DNA of 10,094 nucleotides, from assembly GCA_025354845.1 (NCBI GenBank), contig JANXMD010000127.1, positions 1 through 10,094 of the forward strand. The letters run 5' to 3'. The notes under the pieces were generated by a model, which was given only the letters and a program-made list of their open reading frames with translations, was not told the origin of the DNA and did not search any database. The DNA is from Verrucomicrobiota bacterium. Lineage in GTDB: Bacteria; Verrucomicrobiota; Verrucomicrobiia; Limisphaerales; UBA9464. Positions within the stretch are counted from its first letter, which is position 1; each line of letters starts with the position of its first letter. Shown one piece after another: positions 1-6,690 of the stretch. Position numbers and translations under genes: made by a program.

Positions 1-2
1 TG

Positions 3-566
3 AAGGCCGCGCCAATCCGAGCCGCGGGGGGCCACGAACGAATCCGGGACAGACTCCAGGCGCAGGTGACGGCATGGATGATTGTGGCCGGCGTTGCCGG
101 TGCCGCCGCAGGTCTGCTGGTGCGGGGGCTTCGAACTCGCAACGAACCCACTGCCTCCCAGGTGCAACACGCGATTGTGGGCGGATTGGTCGGAGGCGTT
201 GGCCACGCCCTCGCGGTGTATGCGGGAATGGAATATCATTGGATCGTTGGACTCTGCGCCGTGCTGATCGTCTGGTGGTGGATCGGTTCGACCGGCGCGG
301 CGACCCAGTCCGGTTCGAGCGGTTGGGAGTACTCAGGCAGCGGCTACGGGCCAACGAGCAGTCCCTGGTGGGGAGGTTGGGGCTGGGGGAACGGCGGATG
401 GATCCACTTCGGCGGAGGGGATTCTGGTGGTGGTTCCAGTTTCGACAGCACTAGTAGTAGTAGCAGTAGCAGCGATTCCAGTTTTGGCGGTGGCGGCGGG
501 GGTGACGGTGGGTTCAGCGGTGGCGGCGGTTCATCCGATGGTGGCGGAGCCAGCGGAAGCTGGTAG
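3..566 (+). CDS. Probable C-terminal part of a YgcG-like TPM-domain membrane protein (5' end outside window)
   Basis: The frame is open from the window edge to the TAG at 564-566, so the true start probably lies upstream. A GTG at 66 or ATG at 78 would be the only internal choices, and neither has a good ribosome site. The visible part has hydrophobic segments at about codons 27-42 and, after a short charged stretch, two more ending in a VLIVWWWIG segment. These are followed by a Trp/Gly-rich stretch, a seven-Ser run with Asp, and a Gly/Ser tail ending GGGASGSW. That tail is the usual end of YgcG/TPM proteins, which carry a TPM domain, membrane helices and a Gly-rich tail, are membrane-anchored, and are poorly understood. 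The next gene, 22 bp downstream, is a second TPM protein, which supports the call. The TPM domain itself is not in the window, so the family assignment is an inference from tail and context. Confidence 0.6.
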   Translation, partial: KAAPIRAAGGHERIRDRLQAQVTAWMIVAGVAGAAAGLLVRGLRTRNEPTASQVQHAIVGGLVGGVGHALAVYAGMEYHWIVGLCAVLIVWWWIGSTGAATQSGSSGWEYSGSGYGPTSSPWWGGWGWGNGGWIHFGGGDSGGGSSFDSTSSSSSSSDSSFGGGGGGDGGFSGGGGSSDGGGASGSW

Positions 567-588
567 AGTTGGGCTCGGAGCGTATCGG

Positions 589-1023
589 ATGAACCCCAAG
601 GCCTTTCACCAGCAGATCGACGACCAGCAACTCGTCGATGCCATCGTCGAAGCCGAGAAAAGCACTTCCGGAGAAATTCGCGTCTTCATTCGTCGGAGTG
701 CCTGCCTCGATCCCCTCGCGGCGGCGCACGCCGAGTTCGACCGCCAGGGGATGAAGAAAACACCGCTGCGCAATGCGGTGCTGATCTATTTGGTCCCCAC
801 CACCCGTCAGTTTGCCGTGGCGGCCGACGAGGGAATCCATCTGCGCTGTGGAGAGGCCTTTTGGAAATCGGTAGCCGAGGAAATGGCCGATCTGCTGCGC
901 GAGGGCCGGTACACCGAGGGAGTGCTTGCGGGAATCCGCCGCGCAGGACAGGAGCTGGGGCGACATTTTCCCAAGTTCCCCGGGGACCGTGACGATTTGC
1001 CCAACGCAGTGATCCGTGACTGA
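589..1023 (+). CDS. Short TPM-domain protein (TLP18.3/Psb32/MOLO-1 type)
   Basis: This is a 144-residue protein without signal peptide or obvious membrane helix. Near residue 25 it has STSGEIRVFI. A NAVLIYLVPTTRQFAVAADEGIH strand-turn-strand region follows at about 61-83, then FWKSVAEEM and the REGRYTEGVLAGI helix near 103-115. These are the signature parts of the TPM fold. The C-terminal FPGDRDDLPNAV segment is typical of the short second TPM protein found in LemA-TPM-TPM clusters. The molecular role of this bacterial group is unsettled; roles at the membrane or in photosystem repair are known only for relatives. ATG 589 is preceded by GGAG at 577-580, eight bases away, one of the few Shine-Dalgarno-like sites in the window. 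The frame is open further upstream to 427, but only through the preceding gene's Gly/Ser tail. Co-transcription with the preceding gene is likely. Confidence 0.85.
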   Translation: MNPKAFHQQIDDQQLVDAIVEAEKSTSGEIRVFIRRSACLDPLAAAHAEFDRQGMKKTPLRNAVLIYLVPTTRQFAVAADEGIHLRCGEAFWKSVAEEMADLLREGRYTEGVLAGIRRAGQELGRHFPKFPGDRDDLPNAVIRD

Positions 1024-1097
1024 GTTTCGACAGTCTCGCGGGCCGGCGAAACGTTTTTGCGTCAGCTGCCGATCTTCTTGGCCCCGATCCGCTGACC

Positions 1098-2042
1098 GTG
1101 TTCACTTCCGCGGTGATTCCTGACCGGCTCCAGCGCAGCCTGAAAGTGACCTTTCTCGGCATGGGGGTGAACGCCCTGCTCGCCTGTGGAAAGCTCGTCG
1201 CCGGGGTGATGGGGCATTCCCACGCATTGGTCGCCGACAGCGTGGAATCCCTCGCCGACATCATCAGCTCGCTGATCGTCTGGCGTGGACTGGTTGTCGC
1301 CTCGAAGCCTGCGGACGAGGATCATCCCTACGGGCACGGAAAGGCAGAACCCATCGCCGCAGCGGTGATCGCCACCGTTCTGCTGATCGCCGCCGCCGGA
1401 ATCGCGCTGCGCTCCATCGAGGAGGCGCTGGGTCCCCACCACGGCCCGGAACCCTTCACCCTTGCCGTCCTGCTCGCCGTGATCGGACTGAAGGAGTTCA
1501 TGTTCCGCTTCGCCAAGAGTGAAGCCCGGGCCGTCGAGAGCGCCGTGGTCGAGACCGATGCCTGGCACCATCGGGCCGACGCCATCACCTCGCTAGCCGC
1601 CGCGATTGGCATCACCATCTCGCTGATCGGCGGGCCTGCGTTTGCCATGGCCGACGACCTCGCTGCCATTGTTGCCGCGGGCATCATCGCGTGGAACGGC
1701 TGGCGCTTGTTGCGGCCCGCCCTGGAGGAACTGATGGATGCCACCCCGGATCCCCAGCTGACCTCCAGAATTCGCGACATCGCGTCCGGCGTCCCGTCCG
1801 TAGTGGCGGTGGAGAAATGCTTTGCCCGGCGGATGGGCTATCACCTGTTTGTCGACATGCACGTCCACGTCGATCCCTTGATGACGGTTCAGGACTCCCA
1901 CACGCTGGCGCATCTGGTCAAGGACACCATCCGTGAACAGATGCCGCACGTGTACGACGTCCTGATCCATATCGAGCCCTCCGGCCCTCCTCGGAAGCGC
2001 GATGGCAACCAGTCCGGAGCGATCCCCGAACACCGGCACTGA
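1098..2042 (+). CDS. Cation diffusion facilitator (CDF) family metal transporter
   Basis: This 314-residue inner-membrane protein should export a divalent metal (Zn, Fe, Mn or similar) in exchange for protons. Hydrophobic segments occur at about 17-38, 43-66, 86-106, 118-135, 160-178 and 182-200, giving the six-helix CDF plan. The TM2 motif ALVADSVESLAD supplies E50 and D54, and TM5 WHHRAD supplies H157 and D161, so the membrane site reads ExxxD/HxxxD. HPYGHGKAE (76-84) is the conserved loop after TM2. Residues 213-293 form the cytoplasmic ZT_dimer-like domain, with VDMHVHVDP and VLIHIEP. The GTG start is the only usable start between the in-frame TGA at 1017 and TM1; the next Met, inside TM1, would truncate the helix. 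No Shine-Dalgarno sequence is visible. The gene lies 74 bp after the TPM gene, but nothing links the functions. Metal specificity cannot be read from sequence alone. Confidence 0.93.
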   Translation: MFTSAVIPDRLQRSLKVTFLGMGVNALLACGKLVAGVMGHSHALVADSVESLADIISSLIVWRGLVVASKPADEDHPYGHGKAEPIAAAVIATVLLIAAAGIALRSIEEALGPHHGPEPFTLAVLLAVIGLKEFMFRFAKSEARAVESAVVETDAWHHRADAITSLAAAIGITISLIGGPAFAMADDLAAIVAAGIIAWNGWRLLRPALEELMDATPDPQLTSRIRDIASGVPSVVAVEKCFARRMGYHLFVDMHVHVDPLMTVQDSHTLAHLVKDTIREQMPHVYDVLIHIEPSGPPRKRDGNQSGAIPEHRH

Positions 2043-2063
2043 CGGACGGGCCTGGGCCTCGGG

Positions 2064-2101
2064 AAACAAAAAGAGCGGATACCTTTCGGCATCCGCTCTT
2101 T
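2064..2101 (-). terminator. Intrinsic terminator of the aldolase gene (possibly bidirectional)
   Basis: A perfect 11-bp stem, AAAGAGCGGAT (2070-2080) with ATCCGCTCTTT (2091-2101), encloses a 10-base loop. Read on the - strand it is followed by a T-rich tail (TTTTTGTTT), so it should stop transcripts leaving the aldolase gene, whose stop codon lies 27 bp away. Read on the + strand, the short TTT run could also slow transcripts leaving the CDF gene, so it may act both ways between these convergent genes. Confidence 0.85.
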
Positions 2102-2127
2102 GGAAGTCGGGTTCGATTCGCGACGGC

Positions 2128-3093
2128 TCAGTCGAAGGCATGACCGGCGCAGCACAGCACGTTCTTGAGCTTGTGCCGGACGAGTTCCTTCACCGCCTTG
2201 CGGGCCGGGGCGAGGTACTTGCGGGGATCGAATTCCTTCGGCTTGGTCACCAGCACCTCGCGGATCGCGGCCGTCATGGCGAGGCGAAGATCGGTGTCGA
2301 TGTTTACCTTGGTGCAACCCACGCGACGGGCCACCTCGATGTCGGCTTCGGACACACCGGCAGTTTCCTCGCCGAGGTCGCCACCGTACTTGTTGATCTT
2401 CTGGGCGAGGTCCTTGGGTACCGAGGAGGCACCGTGGAGTACGAGCGGATAATCGCCCATACCGGCGTCGAGGAGTGCCTTCTTGATCGCCTTGAGGCGC
2501 TCGAGGTCGAGGTGCTGCTCACCCTTGAATTTGTACGCGCCGTGGCTGTTACCAATGGCCACCGCGAGGGAGTCCACCCCGGACTGCTTCACGAACTCCA
2601 CCGCTTCGTCGGGATGGGTGTAGCAGCCGCCCTTGGAGTAGGAGCCGCCCTCTTCGCCGTCGTCGTGCTGGGCGCCGACGAGCATGCCGAGTTCGCCTTC
2701 GACCACGCAGTTGTGCTTGTGGGCGTAGTCCACGACCTTGCGGCAGACTTCGACGTTTTTCTCGAAGGGATCGTGCGACGCATCAATCATGACGCTGGTG
2801 AAGCCTTCGTCGATGCACTGCTTGCACAGCTCGAAGCTATCACCGTGGTCGAGATGGACGGCGATGGGAATGGTCGACAGGCTGACTGCCGCTTCGATGA
2901 GCTTCTTGAGGTAAACAGGGTGCGCGTAGTCACGGGCGCCCTTGGAAATCTGGAGCATCACAGGAGCCTTTTCCTCTTCGCAGGCCTCGATGATGGCCTG
3001 GAGGAGCTCCATGTTGTTCACGTTAAAGGCACCGAGGGCGTACTTGCCCTTCAAGGCCTTGGCGAACAGGTCGCGCGTGTGGGTCAATGGCAT
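2128..3093 (-). CDS. fba: Fructose-bisphosphate aldolase, class II (zinc-dependent)
   Basis: A 321-residue cytosolic enzyme of glycolysis and gluconeogenesis that interconverts fructose 1,6-bisphosphate with dihydroxyacetone phosphate and glyceraldehyde 3-phosphate. The TIM-barrel class II signatures are all present. HLDHGDSFELCKQC carries the catalytic Asp (D82) and first Zn ligand (H83), and the SVMIDASHDPFEKN loop follows. EGELGMLVG contains E134, GNSHGAYK has ligand H184, LHGASSVP has ligand H220, and KVNIDTDLR (262-270) forms the phosphate/substrate site. Length fits the family (about 300-360). The close relative tagatose-bisphosphate aldolase shares the fold, but the context gives no tagatose genes. 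The ATG has no Shine-Dalgarno sequence. The gene is a single unit: it has its own terminator downstream and is divergent from the sigma factor gene. Confidence 0.96.
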   Translation of the reverse strand: MPLTHTRDLFAKALKGKYALGAFNVNNMELLQAIIEACEEEKAPVMLQISKGARDYAHPVYLKKLIEAAVSLSTIPIAVHLDHGDSFELCKQCIDEGFTSVMIDASHDPFEKNVEVCRKVVDYAHKHNCVVEGELGMLVGAQHDDGEEGGSYSKGGCYTHPDEAVEFVKQSGVDSLAVAIGNSHGAYKFKGEQHLDLERLKAIKKALLDAGMGDYPLVLHGASSVPKDLAQKINKYGGDLGEETAGVSEADIEVARRVGCTKVNIDTDLRLAMTAAIREVLVTKPKEFDPRKYLAPARKAVKELVRHKLKNVLCCAGHAFD

Positions 3094-3284
3094 AAGCGTT
3101 TTCGATTCTAGGTTGTCTGCCGCCGGAGGCGGACGAAGTCAGAACGCTACCGGGCTGGACCTGGAATGGGAACGCGATTTTTGTTCCGATGTGAACTCCG
3201 CCGTATCCCGCGACCTGAAAACAAGTTCTGGTCCGATTCGGATTAGACAATTGTCCGGCGCGGGTGCGTCCTCCCCACAGATTC
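3094..3284. promoter_or_regulatory. Divergent intergenic region between fba and the ECF sigma gene
   Basis: These 191 bp must hold the promoters of both flanking genes. On the - strand TAGAAT (complement of 3105-3110) resembles a -10 box for fba, but no -35 match lies at the right distance. On the + strand there is GGAAC at 3169-3173, the kind of -35 element many ECF sigma factors use. It forms an inverted repeat with GTTCC at 3183-3187. A perfect palindrome, GACAATTGTC, lies at 3246-3255, about 30 bp before the sigma gene start. These are candidate sites only; nothing here is proven from one sequence. Confidence 0.3.
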
Positions 3285-3794
3285 ATGCCCCCTCTGGACC
3301 TCGAACAGCTCTACGATCGCCATGCGGCGGCGCTGTTTGCGTTCTTGTTGACCCTCACCCGGGACGAGGCGGACACGCGCGACGTTCTCCAGGAGGTCTT
3401 CATCCGGCTTGCTCGGCGACCGGAGTTAATGTCGGGCATTCGAAGCGAGCGCGACTTCCTCCTCCGACTCACCCACAACCTGGCGATCGACGCCATGCGG
3501 CGGCGCAATTCCCGGACCCGGGCCCATGATGCGCTGGGGTTGGAGTCCGTCTCGCCCTTCGCTGCGACGACCGATCCCGACCAAGCGGCCTATCGCGATC
3601 AACTGGCGGAAGCGCTGGGCGATCTGCCGGAAGAACAGCGGGCGGTGGTGCACCTAAAACTTTGGGAAGGCCTGACCTTCGAGGCCATCGCCTCGCTGCT
3701 GGAGTTATCGCCCAACACGGCGGCCAGCCGATATCGCTACGGGATAGACAAACTTCGGGAGCGCCTGCGTCCCCTTTACGACGAGATCCGATGA
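3285..3794 (+). CDS. RNA polymerase sigma factor, ECF (sigma-70) family
   Basis: A 169-residue sigma factor with only regions 2 and 4. Region 2 covers about 9-75, starting LYDRHAAALFAFLLTLTRD. It includes DVLQEVFIRLARR, the core-binding 2.2 helix, and THNLAIDAMRRRNSR, the 2.3/2.4 segment that contacts the -10 element. Region 4 covers about 108-165: LPEEQRAVVHLKLWEGLTFEAIASLLELSPNTAASRYRYG is a helix-turn-helix reading the -35 element. It should direct transcription of a small regulon, often including itself. ATG 3285 is preferred over the upstream GTG 3264, which would add seven residues without family support. No Shine-Dalgarno sequence is visible. The following genes (one-TM protein at 3975 and the 669-residue protein at 4652) are likely part of the same unit. 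The signal sensed is unknown. Confidence 0.93.
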   Translation: MPPLDLEQLYDRHAAALFAFLLTLTRDEADTRDVLQEVFIRLARRPELMSGIRSERDFLLRLTHNLAIDAMRRRNSRTRAHDALGLESVSPFAATTDPDQAAYRDQLAEALGDLPEEQRAVVHLKLWEGLTFEAIASLLELSPNTAASRYRYGIDKLRERLRPLYDEIR

Positions 3795-3837
3795 ATCGAA
3801 CCAAAACAACGAGTGGTTGGCCGGTCGGGCGAGGCTC

Positions 3838-3939
3838 CCGCCGAGCCGCCCGCATCCGGAGCGCCGGCATCCTGCCGGCGAGTCTGATTTCCACCGCTAA
3901 AATCGTCGAAGCACCGAGCCGCCAAGATGGCGGCGCTCC
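3838..3939. repeat. REP-like double-hairpin element, copy 1 (102 bp)
   Basis: The element starts CCGCCGAGCCG. It then has a left arm at 3858-3882 (GGAGCGCCGGCATCC then TGCCGGCGAG), a 32-base spacer, and a right arm at 3915-3939 (CGAGCCGCCAAGATGG then CGGCGCTCC). Each arm folds on itself: CGCCGGCA/TGCCGGCG with loop TCC, and GCCGCCA/TGGCGGC with loop AGA. The two arms are also inverted repeats of one another. It sits between the sigma gene stop (3794) and the next start (3975). A second 102-bp copy begins at 4477. Confidence 0.85.
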
Positions 3940-3974
3940 CGGTTTAGCTCGTCAACCCTTCACCCATCCTCCCC

Positions 3975-4463
3975 ATGTCCGACCCCTTTGAAGATCAATT
4001 GGCCCGGACGCCGCGCCGCGAGCTGCCCCCTGAGTGGCGATCCGAGATCCTTCGCACCGCGGCCGAAGCGACGGCCACGATAAGACCACGACCACGCCAC
4101 GCGACTGAACCGAGTTGGTGGATGGGACTGTGGTTGCGACTTCCGGTACCCACGTTGGGTTTCGCGGCGGCCTGCGTTCTGACCGTGATGCTGTCGATTG
4201 TGGATCAAGGGTTACCCAACCCAAGCCAAACGGTGAGCAGGCCCGTTTCTCGCGAACAGATTGCCGCCGCTCGGGCAGAGCGAAATGAACTGCTGCAGGC
4301 CTTTTACTGGGTGGACGGCGGCAACGATCTCCCTAGCGAATCAAAACCGCGTTCCGAACTCTTGCGGCCCGTGATTTTGCCCCGCCCGCGGAGCGATCGC
4401 CGCACGCCGGGGGACGACAGGTTTGGAATTACGCTACCGAACCACTTCCTGCCAATCGTGTGA
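3975..4463 (+). CDS. Conserved one-TM protein next to ECF sigma; candidate anti-sigma or sigma partner
   Basis: A 162-residue protein with a cytoplasmic-looking N-terminus (MSDPFEDQLARTPRRELPPEWRSEIL), one membrane helix at about 58-77, and a polar, Arg/Pro-rich C-terminal part. A short helix with SREQIAAARAERNELLQAF lies at 92-110. I know similar short proteins after ECF sigma genes in Verrucomicrobiota, but no function is established for them. The position and topology (soluble N-terminus, one TM) fit an anti-sigma factor. The HxxxCxxC zinc anti-sigma motif is absent, however, and the only Cys (C67) lies in the membrane helix. The ATG follows a pyrimidine-rich stretch (TTCACCCATCCTCCCC) and has no Shine-Dalgarno sequence. 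REP-like elements lie on both sides. The frame and family look real; the anti-sigma role is an inference. Confidence 0.75.
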   Translation: MSDPFEDQLARTPRRELPPEWRSEILRTAAEATATIRPRPRHATEPSWWMGLWLRLPVPTLGFAAACVLTVMLSIVDQGLPNPSQTVSRPVSREQIAAARAERNELLQAFYWVDGGNDLPSESKPRSELLRPVILPRPRSDRRTPGDDRFGITLPNHFLPIV

Positions 4464-4476
4464 ATCCCGGCATCTA

Positions 4477-4578
4477 CCGCCGAGCCGTGAGGATCCGGAG
4501 CGCCGGCATCCTGCCGGCGAGAAGGATATCCTACCCTCCAATCATCGATCCAACGAGCCGCCAAGATGGCGGCGCTCC
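4477..4578. repeat. REP-like double-hairpin element, copy 2 (102 bp)
   Basis: This is the same layout and exact length as copy 1. It starts CCGCCGAGCCG, has the left arm GGAGCGCCGGCATCC/TGCCGGCGAG at 4497-4521, a 32-base spacer, and a right arm CGAGCCGCCAAGATGG/CGGCGCTCC at 4554-4578. The arms match copy 1 perfectly, while the spacers agree at only about half of their positions. It lies 13 bp after the one-TM gene stop and before the start at 4652. Confidence 0.85.
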
Positions 4579-4612
4579 GGGTCCGGCGTCGCTGTGCTGG
4601 CCTGATTTAACC

Positions 4613-4651
4613 GCCTCAACTCTTTAACTCTTCAACCGTTCCACCTTTCCC
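4613..4651 (+). promoter_or_regulatory. Pyrimidine-rich 8-bp repeat leader before the 4652 start
   Basis: Directly before the ATG the leader reads as near-repeats of eight bases: CAACTCTT, TAACTCTT, CAACCGTT, CCACCTTT. Purine-rich Shine-Dalgarno sequence is absent. A shorter version (CAACCCTT, CACCCATC) precedes the 3975 start. It may be a spreading short repeat or a non-canonical translation leader; nothing here shows which. Confidence 0.35.
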
Positions 4652-6661
4652 ATGTCCCCCTCCACCTACTACTGCTGGGTCGCGGAGCGTCTTTACCGCC
4701 TCGCCAAGCTCCAACGACGCCTTCCACCGGCCAACCAGCCGTTGCCTGTCACCTTTCTTTTTGCCGTTCCGATCCTGGCGGTGGGCGTGGTGGTTGGATT
4801 GTCCTGGCTGATCGTGACCGCGGTCATGCTCTCCGATGGGCGCCATATTTCGAACGATGGCCCCGGCTGGGGAATCGACCGCATCGTCTGGCTCCTCGTC
4901 GCGATGGCGGTCGGTAGTTTTGGTCTCGCGACCGCCACGTTCTCGTGGCTGGTGTGGAATCAGCGCGCGGCCCGTTTGCGAACGCAGGGAGTGGACCCCG
5001 GTGTTCTGTCCGCCCCACCCCACTGGAGCCTGCGATGGACCCTGGGATTGGGATACTTTGTGGTCTTCTCGCTGCTGACACCCCTGCTGGTGATCGGTTG
5101 CTTTGAGAATGCGTTTGGAGCCTACGCTTGGAGATCCACTCGAGATTCTCTGCTGGCTCAAGGGGAAAAACTCACCGTGGAAACCGTCATGCCCGGACCG
5201 GTTCCAGCTGATCAGAACTTTTTCAGCATTCCCCAGTTTGGCGGACTGCAAAAGCCCGATGCCTCGGACTTGCAGTCCACCGAGGACAAACTGAAAGGCT
5301 GGTTCCGGAACTTCCAACTGCCGCAGTACGCCATTACGAATCGAACGCTTCCGAACGGCAAAACGGATCCAACGCCTACCTCGATTCACGACTGGGCGGA
5401 TGCTTTCCGAGTGGACGCGCAGCTGGCTAGCAAAGACGGAGCCACAACGCCAAACGACGTCCCCAAGCAGGAGGAAACGCTCGCGGAAAAGCAGGCCCGC
5501 ATGCTCAAGCGGAACCTTCGAAGCCCCAAGCTGCGAAAGGCCAAGGAGCTGCCCGAATACCCCGCAGCCGCCGCGGGTGCCGACGATGCCACCGTCATTC
5601 GAACCGCCCTCTCGATCGGCGATGCTGAGTTTGAGGCCGTCGCCCAGGCCTTGCATCGGCCGTCGGCACGATTTCCTGTCCAGTGGAGCGATGGGTTTAG
5701 CGCACTGCTTCCGCACCTCGCGAGGCTCAAGGGCCTTCAACAGTGGATTGAACTTCGGACGCGGGCCCGGCTCGCTCAAGGGGATGTGGACGGCGCGTTT
5801 GAAGACGCCCGAACCGCCCTTCGATTGGCAGACGTCGAACGGGAAGAGCCGCTGCTCATCTCACAACTCGTGAGAATGGCTCAGCAGGCGATTGTGGCGA
5901 GAACTGTCGATTTTGGTATCCGCTCACACCAGTGGACCGAACCCCAGCTCAAGGAGTTTCAAGCCCACTTCACCGAGTCCGGAATGTTGAGTGCTATTGC
6001 CAACTCCTTCGAAGGGGAGCGCGCCCTCGCCCTCTCGACGATGGATGCTTGGTGCAGCCGCCCCACCGAGATCGGAAAAACCCTCCCGGATCAAGTGCCC
6101 GTCCTCTTGCTGCCGGCGGTGGGCGGTATTCGGATCCCAGGTACGGTCGGACTGATTCGACACAATCAGGCCAGTTTGGCCACCTACTACAGCCTCCTGA
6201 TTCGCTCCACGCGAGCCACTCAGGATGCGGGGTTTCGCAACGGTTTTCACCAGGAGCTTAAAACATTGGAGACTCGCATGGACACCTCGCTGAACGCTCT
6301 GACCGCCAGCTACAACCCTTACAACACCTTGACGCGATCCCTAGCCCCCGCGGTTACCAAGGCCGTCGCCAAGTCGGTACGTGCGGAACAACGCGCACGC
6401 CTCACGGCCACCGCCTGCGCGGTGGAACGATTCCATCGGCAGCACGGAAGCTATCCGGCTATGCTGAGTGATCTCGTTCCCGCTTTCCTGAGCGAAGTGC
6501 CCCTCGACATCATGGATCGCAAACCACTGCGCTATCGGAAAAATCCGGACGACACCTTTATCCTTTGGTCCGTCGGCGACAACGGGATTGACGACGGTGG
6601 GATGTACAAGAATCCCAAGTCAAAATCCGACGAAATCCTCGACTGGGTCTGGCCCTATTGA
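4652..6661 (+). CDS. Large three-TM protein with a GspG-like C-terminal region, function unknown
   Basis: A 669-residue protein I recognise only as a type found in Verrucomicrobiota and Planctomycetota; no function is known. Three membrane helices lie at about 33-60, 77-102 and 130-150, followed by a large domain that should be outside or in the periplasm. It begins WRSTRDSLLAQGEKL and has a helical part near 370-450 (ARLAQGDVDGAFEDARTALR, EPLLISQLVRMAQQ, FEGERALALSTMDAW). The last ~90 residues (ACAVERFHRQHGSYPAMLSDL, VPLDIMDRKPLRYRK, ILWSVGDNGIDDGG at 642-650) resemble the globular part of type II secretion pseudopilins. The start has no Shine-Dalgarno sequence but follows the 8-bp repeat leader. 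It follows the sigma and one-TM genes on the same strand, so it may be the membrane output or sensor of that unit; this is inference. The start of the next gene lies 29 bp after its stop. Confidence 0.85.
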   Translation: MSPSTYYCWVAERLYRLAKLQRRLPPANQPLPVTFLFAVPILAVGVVVGLSWLIVTAVMLSDGRHISNDGPGWGIDRIVWLLVAMAVGSFGLATATFSWLVWNQRAARLRTQGVDPGVLSAPPHWSLRWTLGLGYFVVFSLLTPLLVIGCFENAFGAYAWRSTRDSLLAQGEKLTVETVMPGPVPADQNFFSIPQFGGLQKPDASDLQSTEDKLKGWFRNFQLPQYAITNRTLPNGKTDPTPTSIHDWADAFRVDAQLASKDGATTPNDVPKQEETLAEKQARMLKRNLRSPKLRKAKELPEYPAAAAGADDATVIRTALSIGDAEFEAVAQALHRPSARFPVQWSDGFSALLPHLARLKGLQQWIELRTRARLAQGDVDGAFEDARTALRLADVEREEPLLISQLVRMAQQAIVARTVDFGIRSHQWTEPQLKEFQAHFTESGMLSAIANSFEGERALALSTMDAWCSRPTEIGKTLPDQVPVLLLPAVGGIRIPGTVGLIRHNQASLATYYSLLIRSTRATQDAGFRNGFHQELKTLETRMDTSLNALTASYNPYNTLTRSLAPAVTKAVAKSVRAEQRARLTATACAVERFHRQHGSYPAMLSDLVPAFLSEVPLDIMDRKPLRYRKNPDDTFILWSVGDNGIDDGGMYKNPKSKSDEILDWVWPY

Positions 6662-6690
6662 TTCCGTTCCCCCGAGCCCGCTCATCCACT

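Noticed and set aside
2002..3111. 369-residue + strand reading frame opposite the aldolase gene
   Set aside because: It is the antisense shadow of fba in GC-rich DNA; it has no recognisable domain, starts inside the CDF gene and runs through the terminator hairpin.
3791..3991. Possible small gene with ATGA overlap at the sigma stop (66 codons)
   Set aside because: Most of its length is REP copy 1 translated, and it runs into the next gene's start; the ATGA overlap looks accidental.
3838..4578. Composite transposon (two like repeats around a cargo gene)
   Set aside because: The elements are REP-like hairpin units without a transposase, and the enclosed gene fits the sigma neighbourhood; no target-site duplication was seen.
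4616..5779. 387-residue - strand reading frame opposite the 669-residue gene
   Set aside because: It is Arg/Gly-rich with no domain, antisense to a gene with clear membrane helices and a family-like C-terminus.
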